The notes under the pieces: model-generated | The model's database searches: none | What the model saw: only the letters and a program-made list of their open reading frames with translations | Told to the model about the DNA's origin: nothing | Part shown: one piece after another, positions 1-7,064 of the stretch | Position numbering within the stretch: the first letter of the stretch is position 1 | Layout of the letters: each line of letters opens with the position of its first letter | NCBI GenBank assembly: GCA_050736695.1 | Contig: JBOHWH010000170.1 | Coordinates: 4,958 to 68,957 of the forward strand | DNA length: 64,000 bases | Source: JBARDN01 sp050736695 | GTDB lineage: Bacteria > Desulfobacterota > Binatia > Binatales > Binataceae | Direction: 5' to 3' | Translations under genes and position numbers: made by a program

Positions 1-1
1 C

Positions 2-1021
2 GAGCTGGCCGACGCCGAAATGGTCTTCGTCACCGCCGGAATGGGCGGAGGCACCGGCACCGGCTCCGCGCCGGTTATCGCCCGAGTTGCGCGCGAGCTT
101 GGCGCGCTGACCGTCGGCGTGGTGACCAAGCCGTTTCAGTTCGAGGCGCGCAAGCGGATGGCGCAAGCGGAAGAGGGTCTGCGCGAGCTGAAGAACTCAG
201 TCGATACGCTGATCACAATTCCAAATCAGCGTCTGCTCTCGGTAGCCAATCGCAACACTTCCCTGCGCGAGGCATTCGCCAAAGCCGACGACGTGCTGTT
301 GCAGGCGGTCCGCGGAATTTCGGAGCTGGTCACGGTTCACGGGCTCATCAATCTCGATTTCGCCGACGTGCGATCGATCATGTCGGAGATGGGGATGGCG
401 ATGATGGGCGCGGCGACGGCGTCGGGGGAGAATCGCGCGGTCGAAGCGGCGCAGCGCGCGATCTCGAGTCCGCTGCTCGAAGACGTTTCGATCAAGGGCG
501 CGCGCGGATTGCTGATCAACGTGACCGGCGGCCCCGAGATGTCGCTGTACGAAGTGAACGAAGCGGCCAGCCTGATCCAGGAAGAGGCCGACGAGGACGC
601 GAACATCATTTTTGGCGCGGTCGTCGATGAAACCGCCGGCAACGAAATTCGCGTGACGGTTATCGCGACCGGCTTCGGCGAGAAGGACCTGGCGTCGTTC
701 TCGAAGTATTCGCCGTCGGGAGCGCCGATCACGACGCCGATCATGGCAGCCTCGACGCGACCGGTGGATCCTGCGGAGATTCGACCGACCCTCGCGCCGT
801 CACCGGCGCAGATGTCGGGACAAGTGCGACAGTTCCCCGGCGGCAAACCGGTGCGCCGGATGGGATTGATCGTCGATGAGAGCAGTCTGGATATTCCGGC
901 GTTCAAGCGGCGCGGTACGACTGACGCAAGCGGTGACCAGGAGCGGCTCGAGCCGAACGCGCTGCTCGACGGTGACGACAAGCTCGACGTGCCGACCTTC
1001 CTGCGCAAGCACATCGACTAG
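2..1021 (+). CDS. ftsZ: Cell division protein FtsZ, 3' part (5' end outside window)
   Basis: FtsZ is the tubulin-like GTPase that forms the cytokinetic Z ring. The reading frame is open from base 2, and the first visible codons read E-L-A-D-A-E before the in-frame ATG at 20, so the gene starts upstream of the window. The tubulin signature G-G-G-T-G-T-G lies at about residues 10-16 of the visible part. The core domain follows, then a variable linker rich in Pro, Ala and Arg. The protein ends in L-D-V-P-T-F-L-R-K, the conserved C-terminal peptide that binds FtsA/ZipA-type anchors. The C-terminus is therefore intact. The ATG at 20 is not the real start, because the GTP-binding N-terminal sequence would be missing. 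Confidence 0.97.
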   Translation, partial: ELADAEMVFVTAGMGGGTGTGSAPVIARVARELGALTVGVVTKPFQFEARKRMAQAEEGLRELKNSVDTLITIPNQRLLSVANRNTSLREAFAKADDVLLQAVRGISELVTVHGLINLDFADVRSIMSEMGMAMMGAATASGENRAVEAAQRAISSPLLEDVSIKGARGLLINVTGGPEMSLYEVNEAASLIQEEADEDANIIFGAVVDETAGNEIRVTVIATGFGEKDLASFSKYSPSGAPITTPIMAASTRPVDPAEIRPTLAPSPAQMSGQVRQFPGGKPVRRMGLIVDESSLDIPAFKRRGTTDASGDQERLEPNALLDGDDKLDVPTFLRKHID

Positions 1022-1050
1022 CGGAAGATCGCAGGGAGCGCGGAGCAGCA

Positions 1051-1140
1051 CCCTCACTCACGCGTCACGGCGATTGCTAAAAAGAGCAATCGCCGCGCCG
1101 CGTCGCCCGCGTGCCAGTGGCACCTCCCGGAGGGAGAGGG
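1051..1140. repeat. Palindromic intergenic repeat after ftsZ
   Basis: The element begins with CCCTCACTC and ends with GGGAGAGGG, a type of boundary common in dispersed intergenic repeats. It contains a perfect 11-bp inverted repeat, CGGCGATTGCT at 1068-1078 and its complement at 1085-1095, with a 6-nt A-rich loop. The hairpin could also end ftsZ transcription, but no clear T-tract follows. Similar GGGTGAGGG/GAGAGGG words recur at 10381-10435. Confidence 0.55.
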
Positions 1141-1185
1141 TATCTGTGGGCGCCGGAATGGCTCTTGCTCAAAACCTGGGCGCGA

Positions 1186-2967
1186 CTATTTCGCAGTCAG
1201 CGCGGCGGTCAGCTCTTGATGCTTGTCGCGCAAGGGCTTGGGCATTGTCGGGCCGATTTTGTCGAAGAACTCGGCGGCTGAGTTCAATTCGATTTTCCAT
1301 TCTTCCGGCTTGATCGCGAGATCTTCGCGGAGTTGTTCGGTCGAGATCTCGAGGCCGCTGAGATCCAGGTCGGAGAGCTTGGGCACGCCGCCGACCGATG
1401 TTTTCTCGGCGCTGACGCGGCCGCCGATCCGATCGAGCATCCACTTGAGCACGCGCAGATTGTCGCCGAAGCCGGGCCACAGGAAGTTGCCGTCTTTGTC
1501 CTTGCGGAACCAATTGACCATGAAGATCTTCGGCGGATGCTTGATCGATTTTTCCATCGCGAGCCAGTGGCCGAAGTAATCGCCGATGTTGTAGCCGCAG
1601 AACGGCAGCATCGCCATCGGATCGCGCCTGACCACGCCGACCGCTCCCGCAGCAGCCGCTGTGGTCTCCGAGCCCATCGTCGCGCCCATGAAAACGCCGT
1701 GGGTCCAGCTCTCGGATTCGAGTACCAGCGGAGTCGTGGTGGCGCGGCGTCCGCCGAACACGATCGCGGAAATCGGAACGCCCTTGGGATCGTTGGCGTG
1801 CGGCGAGAGCGCGGGATTATTGATCATCGGGGTCGTAAAGCGGCTATTCGGATGCGCGGCTTTCTCCTTTGATGACTTGTTCCACGGGCGCCCCTGCCAA
1901 TCGAGGAGTCCTTCCGGCGGCGGCGCGTCGGTCCCTTCCCACCAGACGTCGCCGTCGGGTGTCATCGCGACGTTGGTGAAGATCGAGTCATGCCCGAGCA
2001 TCTTCATCGCGTTTGGATTCGAATGAGAATTGGTGCCGGGCGCGACGCCGAAGTAACCGTTCTCCGGATTGACCGCCCACAGCCGTCCGTCGTCGCCGAC
2101 GCGCAGCCACGCGATATCGTCGCCGACCGTGAAGACTTTCCATCCGGCGAACGCGGGCGGCGGCGTCAGCATCGCGAGGTTGGTTTTTCCGCACGCGCTC
2201 GGGAACGCAGCCGCGACGTAAGTAGTCTCGCCCTTGGGATTCTGGATGCCGAGGATCAGCATGTGCTCGGCAAGCCAGCCCTCGCGCCGGCCCTGGTTGC
2301 TCGCGATTCTGAGTGCGAAGCATTTCTTGCTGAGCAGAGCGTTGCCGCCGTAGCCGGAGCCGACCGACCAGATCGCGTTGTCCTTTGGGAAGTGGCAGAT
2401 CAGGCGGCGCTCAGGATTAACGTCGAGCGTGCAATGGACGCCGCGGCAGAAGTCGCCGCCGGCGCCGAGCTGTTCGAGCGCCTGCGTACCCATCCGCGTC
2501 ATGATCCGCATATTGAGCGCGACATAGACGCTGTCGGTAATCTCGACGCCGACTTTTGCAAACGGTCCGAATGGTCCCATCACATACGGGATCACGTACA
2601 TCGTGCGCCCGCGCATCGAGCCTTTAAGCCATCCGCGCAGCTTGGCGTAGGTCTCGGCGGGATCGGCCCAATTGTTGGTCGGTCCGGCGTCGCGTTTATC
2701 GGGCGAGCAGATGAGGGTGAGTTGCTCGGTGCGCGCGACGTCGTTCGGATTGGAACGATGCAGGTGGCTTTCTGGTTTTTTTTTCGCGTTGAGCGGAATC
2801 AAGACCCCGGATTTGACCGCGACCTCAGTCAGGCGGCGGCGTTCAGCTTCGGAGCCGTCGCACCAAACGATTTCGTCGGGAGTGGTGAGGGTTGCGATTT
2901 CCGCAACCCAATCAGCCAGAGCACGGCTCTTGGTGAGTGCGGATTTGGTGTCGAGGTTTGGCGTCAC
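1186..2967 (-). CDS. pckG: Phosphoenolpyruvate carboxykinase (GTP)
   Basis: Catalyses oxaloacetate + GTP to phosphoenolpyruvate + GDP + CO2, the first committed step of gluconeogenesis, in the cytosol. The 593-residue length suits the GTP-dependent family. Family motifs are visible: F-P-S-A-C-G-K-T-N at about residues 255-263 (P-loop with the hyper-reactive Cys259 and Lys261) and Y-G-G-N-A-L-L-S-K-K-C-F at about 206-217. The start M-T-P-N-L-D is the longest in-frame choice, and nothing contradicts it. The gene converges on ftsZ, and no partner gene is adjacent. The family assignment is firm. Confidence 0.97.
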   Translation of the reverse strand: MTPNLDTKSALTKSRALADWVAEIATLTTPDEIVWCDGSEAERRRLTEVAVKSGVLIPLNAKKKPESHLHRSNPNDVARTEQLTLICSPDKRDAGPTNNWADPAETYAKLRGWLKGSMRGRTMYVIPYVMGPFGPFAKVGVEITDSVYVALNMRIMTRMGTQALEQLGAGGDFCRGVHCTLDVNPERRLICHFPKDNAIWSVGSGYGGNALLSKKCFALRIASNQGRREGWLAEHMLILGIQNPKGETTYVAAAFPSACGKTNLAMLTPPPAFAGWKVFTVGDDIAWLRVGDDGRLWAVNPENGYFGVAPGTNSHSNPNAMKMLGHDSIFTNVAMTPDGDVWWEGTDAPPPEGLLDWQGRPWNKSSKEKAAHPNSRFTTPMINNPALSPHANDPKGVPISAIVFGGRRATTTPLVLESESWTHGVFMGATMGSETTAAAAGAVGVVRRDPMAMLPFCGYNIGDYFGHWLAMEKSIKHPPKIFMVNWFRKDKDGNFLWPGFGDNLRVLKWMLDRIGGRVSAEKTSVGGVPKLSDLDLSGLEISTEQLREDLAIKPEEWKIELNSAAEFFDKIGPTMPKPLRDKHQELTAALTAK

Positions 2968-3135
2968 TTGATCACTCCGTATCAGCGCGTCGGTTATGGT
3001 GCCTATTATGCGAAAACCCGTACGCTGCGACTAACCGAATTGTAACATTTAGCCCAGCTAATAGTCCAATATCGCGATAAGGACTATAAGGCAAGCTTCA
3101 TCGCCTGCAAAGCGCATCGATGAAGCGTAAAAGCG

Positions 3136-3171
3136 ACGACGGCGCCGGCATTTAGATGCGAGCGCCGTCGT
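3136..3171 (-). terminator. Hairpin terminator candidate of the ferritin-like operon
   Basis: Perfect 10-bp inverted repeat, ACGACGGCGC at 3136-3145 and its complement at 3162-3171, with a 16-nt loop. It lies about 50 nt beyond the stop of the last operon gene. Read on the minus strand it is followed by CGCTTTTACG, a short T-run. Confidence 0.5.
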
Positions 3172-3223
3172 GTCTGGAGAAGGTCACGGCTCAAGGAGAC
3201 CGAGTCTTATCGAGGCGACTTTC

Positions 3224-3991
3224 TCAATAGGCGGCGCTCTTGCGGGTTGATTCGACCAGGCGCTGGATTTCGGCTTCGGTGAATCCCGCGAGCAGGCGGG
3301 CCTCGCGTGCGATCGTGAGCATCATGCCGTCGTCGGTCTTCAGATCTTCGGCTGCGCGCCGGCCGCCTCGGAAGTTGAAGACTTCATCGACGGTCTCCTG
3401 AAACGCGAGCGCGGCTGCGAGCCGCTCGGGGTCGCCCTCGGTCAGCTTGCGCATCCACTTCGAGCCCATCCTGACGTGCGTGATTTCGTCGGCGAGCACG
3501 TAGTCGATCGCGCGCTCGATCACCTCGTCGCCGTTACGCTGCGCGATTCGGATCAGTTGGTCGAACACGTCGCAGGCGAGGCCCTCGAGTCCGCGATTGA
3601 TCCCGGCGACGCGGGCCGCCGGATCCTCGGCTTGGGTGCATCGCCACAGGATCTCGGTCTCGACGTAATCGCCCATCTTGCCGCCCATGTAGTTCAGCAG
3701 GCGCTCGAAAATTTCCGCGTGCCGGGATTCGTCCCAGACCTGGCGCGCCATATCGAGCTGGAACTCCCACGGCGCGTCGGGGAAATCGAACAGCGTGCGT
3801 CCCGCCGCTTCCATCGCCTGGAATTCGCCGGTCATGATTCCGTGCATGCGCGCGCGCAGCGCTTCTTCGTCGAGGGGCAGCGGACGGTTGTCGAGTCCTT
3901 GCTCTTCATTGATCTCGCGGACCTGCTTCCCGCGCATCAGGACGATATGGTCGGGCCGCGCAAGGCGATCGACTGGGATACATCTTTCCAT
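3224..3991 (-). CDS. Ferritin-like diiron protein A (DUF455-like)
   Basis: A 255-residue ferritin-like four-helix protein with a full set of carboxylate/His ligands: Glu56, Glu88-x-x-His91 (D-E-S-R-H), Glu136 and Glu169-x-x-His172 (D-E-I-T-H). Known families with this pattern bind a dinuclear metal centre and act as oxygenases, oxidases or desaturases. The substrate here cannot be read from sequence. No signal peptide is seen, so it is probably cytosolic. It is the last gene of the minus-strand operon, 95 bp after its close paralogue. The two share long identical blocks such as the one around M-A-R-Q-V-W-D-E-S-R-H. The DUF455 assignment is from memory of the motifs. Confidence 0.8.
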   Translation of the reverse strand: MERCIPVDRLARPDHIVLMRGKQVREINEEQGLDNRPLPLDEEALRARMHGIMTGEFQAMEAAGRTLFDFPDAPWEFQLDMARQVWDESRHAEIFERLLNYMGGKMGDYVETEILWRCTQAEDPAARVAGINRGLEGLACDVFDQLIRIAQRNGDEVIERAIDYVLADEITHVRMGSKWMRKLTEGDPERLAAALAFQETVDEVFNFRGGRRAAEDLKTDDGMMLTIAREARLLAGFTEAEIQRLVESTRKSAAY

Positions 3992-4020
3992 CGTTCAAAT
4001 TCCTCTGAGCGTTCGTTAAG

Positions 4021-4070
4021 GATTCGGAATCCGGGATTCCTCGCGCGGCAGCCACGCGCGGGAATGACGG
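4021..4070. repeat. Palindromic repeat between two ferritin-like genes
   Basis: ATTCCTCGCGCG at 4036-4047 pairs with CGCGCGGGAAT at 4055-4065, with one inserted base. The word GGGAATGACGG at the right edge resembles the GTCATTCC type of dispersed repeat, and a related structure lies at 12122-12230. It fills most of the 95-bp gap within the operon and might form an mRNA hairpin that changes the level of the last gene. Confidence 0.5.
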
Positions 4071-4086
4071 GCCGATTCGGCATGGT

Positions 4087-4887
4087 CTAGTAAGCTTGGC
4101 TCTTGCCGAAGCCTCTGACCAGGCGTTCGAGTTCTTCTTCGGTGAAACCGGCGAGCAGCCGCGCCTCGCGCGCGATCGTGATGCCCTGGTCGATCTCGAT
4201 ATCCTTGCCGTTGACGCGCTGCATGATTTTGTCAGCCTTGTCGACTGTGGTGCGCGTGCCGGCGAAATTGAACAGATCGTCGATACTATTCTGAAAGTCT
4301 TGGGCTTTTTTGTAGCGTTCGGGATCGCCCTCAGTCAGCTTGCGCATCCATCGCGAGCCCATCCGCACGTGCGTGATTTCGTCGGCGAGCACGTAATCGA
4401 CCGAGCGCTCGATCACTTCGTCGCCCATCTTCTGCGCCAGGCGAATGAGTTGTTCGAAGACGTCGCAGGCAAGGCCCTCGAGTCCGCGATTGATTCCGGC
4501 GACTCGCGCGGCGGGATCCGCGGCCTGGGTGCATGACCACAGTACTTCGCTCTCCGGAAATTCGCCGTAGAACGAACCCGTGTACTCGAGCAGCTTCATG
4601 TAGATTTCGGCGTGGCGCGATTCGTCCCAAACCTGGCGCGCCATGTCGAGCTGGAACTCCCACGGCGAGTCGGGAAAATCGAACACAGTACGGCCCGCGG
4701 CTTCCATCGCCTGAAACTCACCGGCGCAGATTCCATGCAGCCGCGTCTTCAGGAAATCCTCTTCATAGGGCATCGCGCCGTTGGGCGTCAGCCCCTGCTC
4801 GGAGCGCGCGCGCCGCGAGCGCTCGGCGGGAACCAGAATATGATCCTCGGGGCGTGCGAGCTTATCGACGGGAATCATTCGCTGCAT
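4087..4887 (-). CDS. Ferritin-like diiron protein B (DUF455-like)
   Basis: A 266-residue paralogue of the protein encoded at 3224-3991. The diiron ligand set is complete: Glu57, Glu89-x-x-His92, Glu137 and Glu170-x-x-His173. Compared with protein A it carries about ten extra residues near 213-230 (K-A-D-K-I-M-Q-R-V-N), just before the common C-terminal segment I-A-R-E-A-R-L-L-A-G-F. Both N-termini read I-P-V-D-[RK]-L-A-R-P, so both starts are consistent with each other. It follows the small protein at 4918-5304 by 30 bp. Two nearly collinear copies next to each other suggest tandem duplication, possibly followed by heterodimer formation. The reaction is unknown. Confidence 0.8.
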   Translation of the reverse strand: MQRMIPVDKLARPEDHILVPAERSRRARSEQGLTPNGAMPYEEDFLKTRLHGICAGEFQAMEAAGRTVFDFPDSPWEFQLDMARQVWDESRHAEIYMKLLEYTGSFYGEFPESEVLWSCTQAADPAARVAGINRGLEGLACDVFEQLIRLAQKMGDEVIERSVDYVLADEITHVRMGSRWMRKLTEGDPERYKKAQDFQNSIDDLFNFAGTRTTVDKADKIMQRVNGKDIEIDQGITIAREARLLAGFTEEELERLVRGFGKSQAY

Positions 4888-4917
4888 GATGGATCTCCTA
4901 GCTGCGCGTGGCTGTTT

Positions 4918-5304
4918 CTATCTGGTCCAGGCTGACCGCGCCTCGGTCAGGTTATTTGCTTCGCGGACGGTCCAGCGGCCATCCTCTTCGCCGAGCCGGA
5001 ACTGAAGCGTGAAGGGCAAGGCTGCGCGGCCGGTCAGGCGAGCTTTGGTGTACCAATGTTTCGCGATTCGCGCCTGCCCGATGATCGTAACTTTATCATA
5101 TGCACCCGGTTTGACCGAGTCCGCAATTTTGAGCATCGCCTCGACCGCCTGCGGATGCGACGCGGTCTCGACCTCGGCGCGATGGCCGGCGACGATCGCG
5201 GCAAGGAGCGCATCGGCGGCCGCGATCATCGATTGCGGCGGCTCGACGATCCTCGCGATCGGCTGCGGCCCCATCACGTTGGCGCGGTTTCCCAAGTCAG
5301 CCAT
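4918..5304 (-). CDS. Small NTF2-like-type protein of the ferritin-like operon (1)
   Basis: A 128-residue soluble protein with no signal peptide and no recognised catalytic motif. Its C-terminal half (K-A-R-L-T-G-R-A-A-L ... F-R-L-G-E-E-D-G-R-W ... A-R-S-A-W) lines up with the neighbouring protein at 5297-5668 (K-L-R-L-S-G-A-K-G-G ... W-K-K-S-D-A-G-K-F ... K-R-S-P-W), so the two look like paralogues. The alternating strand pattern with a terminal Trp recalls NTF2/SnoaL-like folds, but this is only a guess. The start overlaps the stop of the upstream gene by 8 bp, which implies translational coupling. Confidence 0.7.
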   Translation of the reverse strand: MADLGNRANVMGPQPIARIVEPPQSMIAAADALLAAIVAGHRAEVETASHPQAVEAMLKIADSVKPGAYDKVTIIGQARIAKHWYTKARLTGRAALPFTLQFRLGEEDGRWTVREANNLTEARSAWTR

Positions 5305-5668
5305 TCGGATTGCCTCGGCGTTCAGCGGCGTAATGCTGGATATCGCTCCACGGCGATCGCTTGGTGCTGAGGTCTTCCGCGTCAGCGATTACAAATTTTC
5401 CGGCGTCAGACTTCTTCCATCGGACCAGCAGTTTGGCGCCGCCCTTGGCGCCCGAGAGGCGAAGCTTGGACATGAACTGGCCGCCGATCTTCGCAAGTGC
5501 GAGGGTCTCGAAATTATCGAACGGGCGCAGCGATGCGATCGAGGCGAGCGCCTCGCGATAGCTCTCGCGCGCCGAGTCGTCAACATAAGTATCGGCGTCA
5601 GCGCTGCCGGCGAGCAGGGCTTTGCCGTGCGCGATAATCCGATCCTCGAGTTCAGGAACGTTCATCAA
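5297..5668 (-). CDS. Small NTF2-like-type protein of the ferritin-like operon (2)
   Basis: A 123-residue protein that is probably a paralogue of the product of 4918-5304. An N-terminal helical half (E-L-E-D-R-I-I-A-H-G-K-A-L-L) is followed by a strand-rich C-terminal half ending in S-P-W-S-D and a short polar tail. The ATG overlaps the stop codon of the third ferritin-like gene by 4 bp, so it is translationally coupled. Position between ferritin-like genes suggests an accessory, substrate-binding or assembly role. No function is recognised. Confidence 0.7.
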   Translation of the reverse strand: MMNVPELEDRIIAHGKALLAGSADADTYVDDSARESYREALASIASLRPFDNFETLALAKIGGQFMSKLRLSGAKGGAKLLVRWKKSDAGKFVIADAEDLSTKRSPWSDIQHYAAERRGNPNG

Positions 5669-6282
5669 CTGCGGCCGAACTTTTTCGGCCCCTCCTTCTC
5701 GGGCTCGAAGCCCAGCACTCCGCCCGAGGCCGCCAGCAGATCCTCCAGATGCGCCTGCCAGGTGGCGGCGCGGCGATACATCTGCGCCGAGTCGAGGAGA
5801 TCGCCAAGCAGCACGAGGCCCTTCTCTACGTGCGAGTTTTCCTCTTCGAGAATGCGCTGGAAAATCCGAATCGTCGGCGGCTCATAGACCGGGTTGGCGG
5901 CGGTGATAAGCGCGCTGTAGTGCGAAATGAGATGCGGCTTCAGCACGCGGTAGATTCCGGTCAGCCGCTCGATAGTGTCTTCCCACTGCTCCTTGTCTTC
6001 GATCTCCTGGATAAAGGTGACGAAGTTTTCATTGGCCGGCTTTGAGACCTGCGCTTGCGTGCGCAGCTCCGGCAAGCGCTTGCCGAGCGCGTCGGTATGG
6101 AGCGCGTCTTCGTACACCTGCCGTGCCATCTCGAGCTTGACCGGGACTTCGGGCGTAAGTGCGATCCATCCCGCCATCATCCGCATCATGCGCTCTTCGG
6201 CGTAGCGGTAGTTCATGATTTGGCTCACGCTCTCGCGGACGCTGTAAACGCCGTCGAGTGTACGCCTGTCGTAAAACGCCAT
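5665..6282 (-). CDS. Ferritin-like protein C (divergent paralogue)
   Basis: A 205-residue helical protein. The block M-A-R-Q-V-Y-E-D-A-L-H at about residues 52-62 aligns with M-A-R-Q-V-W-D-E-S-R-H of proteins A and B, and E-E-E-N-S-H-V-E at about 146-153 supplies the second Glu148-x-x-His151 motif. A first-helix Glu is available at 29/30. In this alignment the helix-2 ligand is Asp59 rather than Glu, and no clear counterpart of the third-helix Glu (E136 in A) is visible. The metal site is thus either altered or assembled differently. It starts 3 nt after tetR and is the second gene of the operon. Confidence 0.72.
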   Translation of the reverse strand: MAFYDRRTLDGVYSVRESVSQIMNYRYAEERMMRMMAGWIALTPEVPVKLEMARQVYEDALHTDALGKRLPELRTQAQVSKPANENFVTFIQEIEDKEQWEDTIERLTGIYRVLKPHLISHYSALITAANPVYEPPTIRIFQRILEEENSHVEKGLVLLGDLLDSAQMYRRAATWQAHLEDLLAASGGVLGFEPEKEGPKKFGRS

Positions 6283-6285
6283 CGC

Positions 6286-6966
6286 TTATGACTCCTCGAA
6301 CCGCGCAATCTCGGACGCGTCGGGCCTATCGGTCTGCTTGCCGGCTCCGGTTGCGAAAAAGCGGCCTTCGATTATTCCGGCGATCTCGCGCCAGTAGGTT
6401 TCCTTGTCGATTCCCGCAAGTGCGCGCCCGCCGGTCGCCCATCCGGCGCACAGCATATGGATGATATGCACCGCGCTCTGCAGGTTCTCGAAACGAACCA
6501 CGCCCGCGGCGCTTCCGCGCTCGAGCACCCGACTTACGGCGCGCAAGTAAGGATCGATCGCCGCCGCCATCTCCTTGCGATAACGGGTGCGCCGCGCGAG
6601 GTAGCGGGCCTCGTGATACAGGACGTTGAAGGCCTCGCGATAGCGATCGATCACGTCGAGAATCGCGCGCATCATCTGGACCAGTTCGCGGCGCGGGTCG
6701 TCGCCACCACGCTCCCGGATGACCGGCAACTGCTCGATCAACTCCGACACCATCGACTCCGCGATCAGGACCAGGATTTCGTCCTTGCTGTGCAAATAGA
6801 CATAGATCGATCCGGCGGCGATCCCCGCTTCGAGCGCGAACTCCTTGACCGAGGCTTCATGAAAAGATTTGCGTTCGAGGACGCGGCAAGCCGCCAGGAA
6901 AATCTGGCGACGGCGCTGGCGGACCAGCACTTCGTCGTGAGGGAGCGATCGCAAAGCCTCAGGCAT
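6286..6966 (-). CDS. TetR/AcrR-family repressor of the ferritin-like operon
   Basis: A 226-residue regulator with an N-terminal TetR helix-turn-helix (about residues 16-62; core A-S-V-K-E-F-A-L-E-A-G-I-A-A-G-S-I-Y-V-Y) and an all-helical ligand domain. The frame stays open to 7299, but the family N-terminus begins at M-P-E-A-L (ATG at 6966). The longer reading would run through the operator region and adds non-conserved sequence. It is first in the six-gene operon and divergent from the MFS gene. Two dyads at 7028-7064 are likely operators, so it probably controls itself, the ferritin-like genes and possibly the transporter. Confidence 0.9.
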   Translation of the reverse strand: MPEALRSLPHDEVLVRQRRRQIFLAACRVLERKSFHEASVKEFALEAGIAAGSIYVYLHSKDEILVLIAESMVSELIEQLPVIRERGGDDPRRELVQMMRAILDVIDRYREAFNVLYHEARYLARRTRYRKEMAAAIDPYLRAVSRVLERGSAAGVVRFENLQSAVHIIHMLCAGWATGGRALAGIDKETYWREIAGIIEGRFFATGAGKQTDRPDASEIARFEES

Positions 6967-7027
6967 CGTAAGGTGCGCCGTGCGGCGCGGGAGTGATCGC
7001 GGTGCACGGACTGGCCAGATTCTATTG

Positions 7028-7041
7028 AATGAACGTTCATT
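7028..7041. promoter_or_regulatory. TetR operator candidate 1
   Basis: Perfect 14-bp palindrome AATGAACGTTCATT. Palindromes of the TGAAC-GTTCA type are typical TetR-family operators. It lies about 60 bp upstream of the tetR start, between tetR and the MFS coding region. Confidence 0.7.
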
Positions 7042-7046
7042 TGTCA

Positions 7047-7064
7047 ACCGTTCGGTCGAACGGT
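7047..7064. promoter_or_regulatory. TetR operator candidate 2
   Basis: ACCGTTCG at 7047-7054 and its exact complement at 7057-7064 around a GT centre. It shares the GTTC/GAAC half-site core with the palindrome at 7028-7041. The two dyad centres are 21 bp apart (two helical turns), so two dimers could sit on the same DNA face. Confidence 0.6.
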
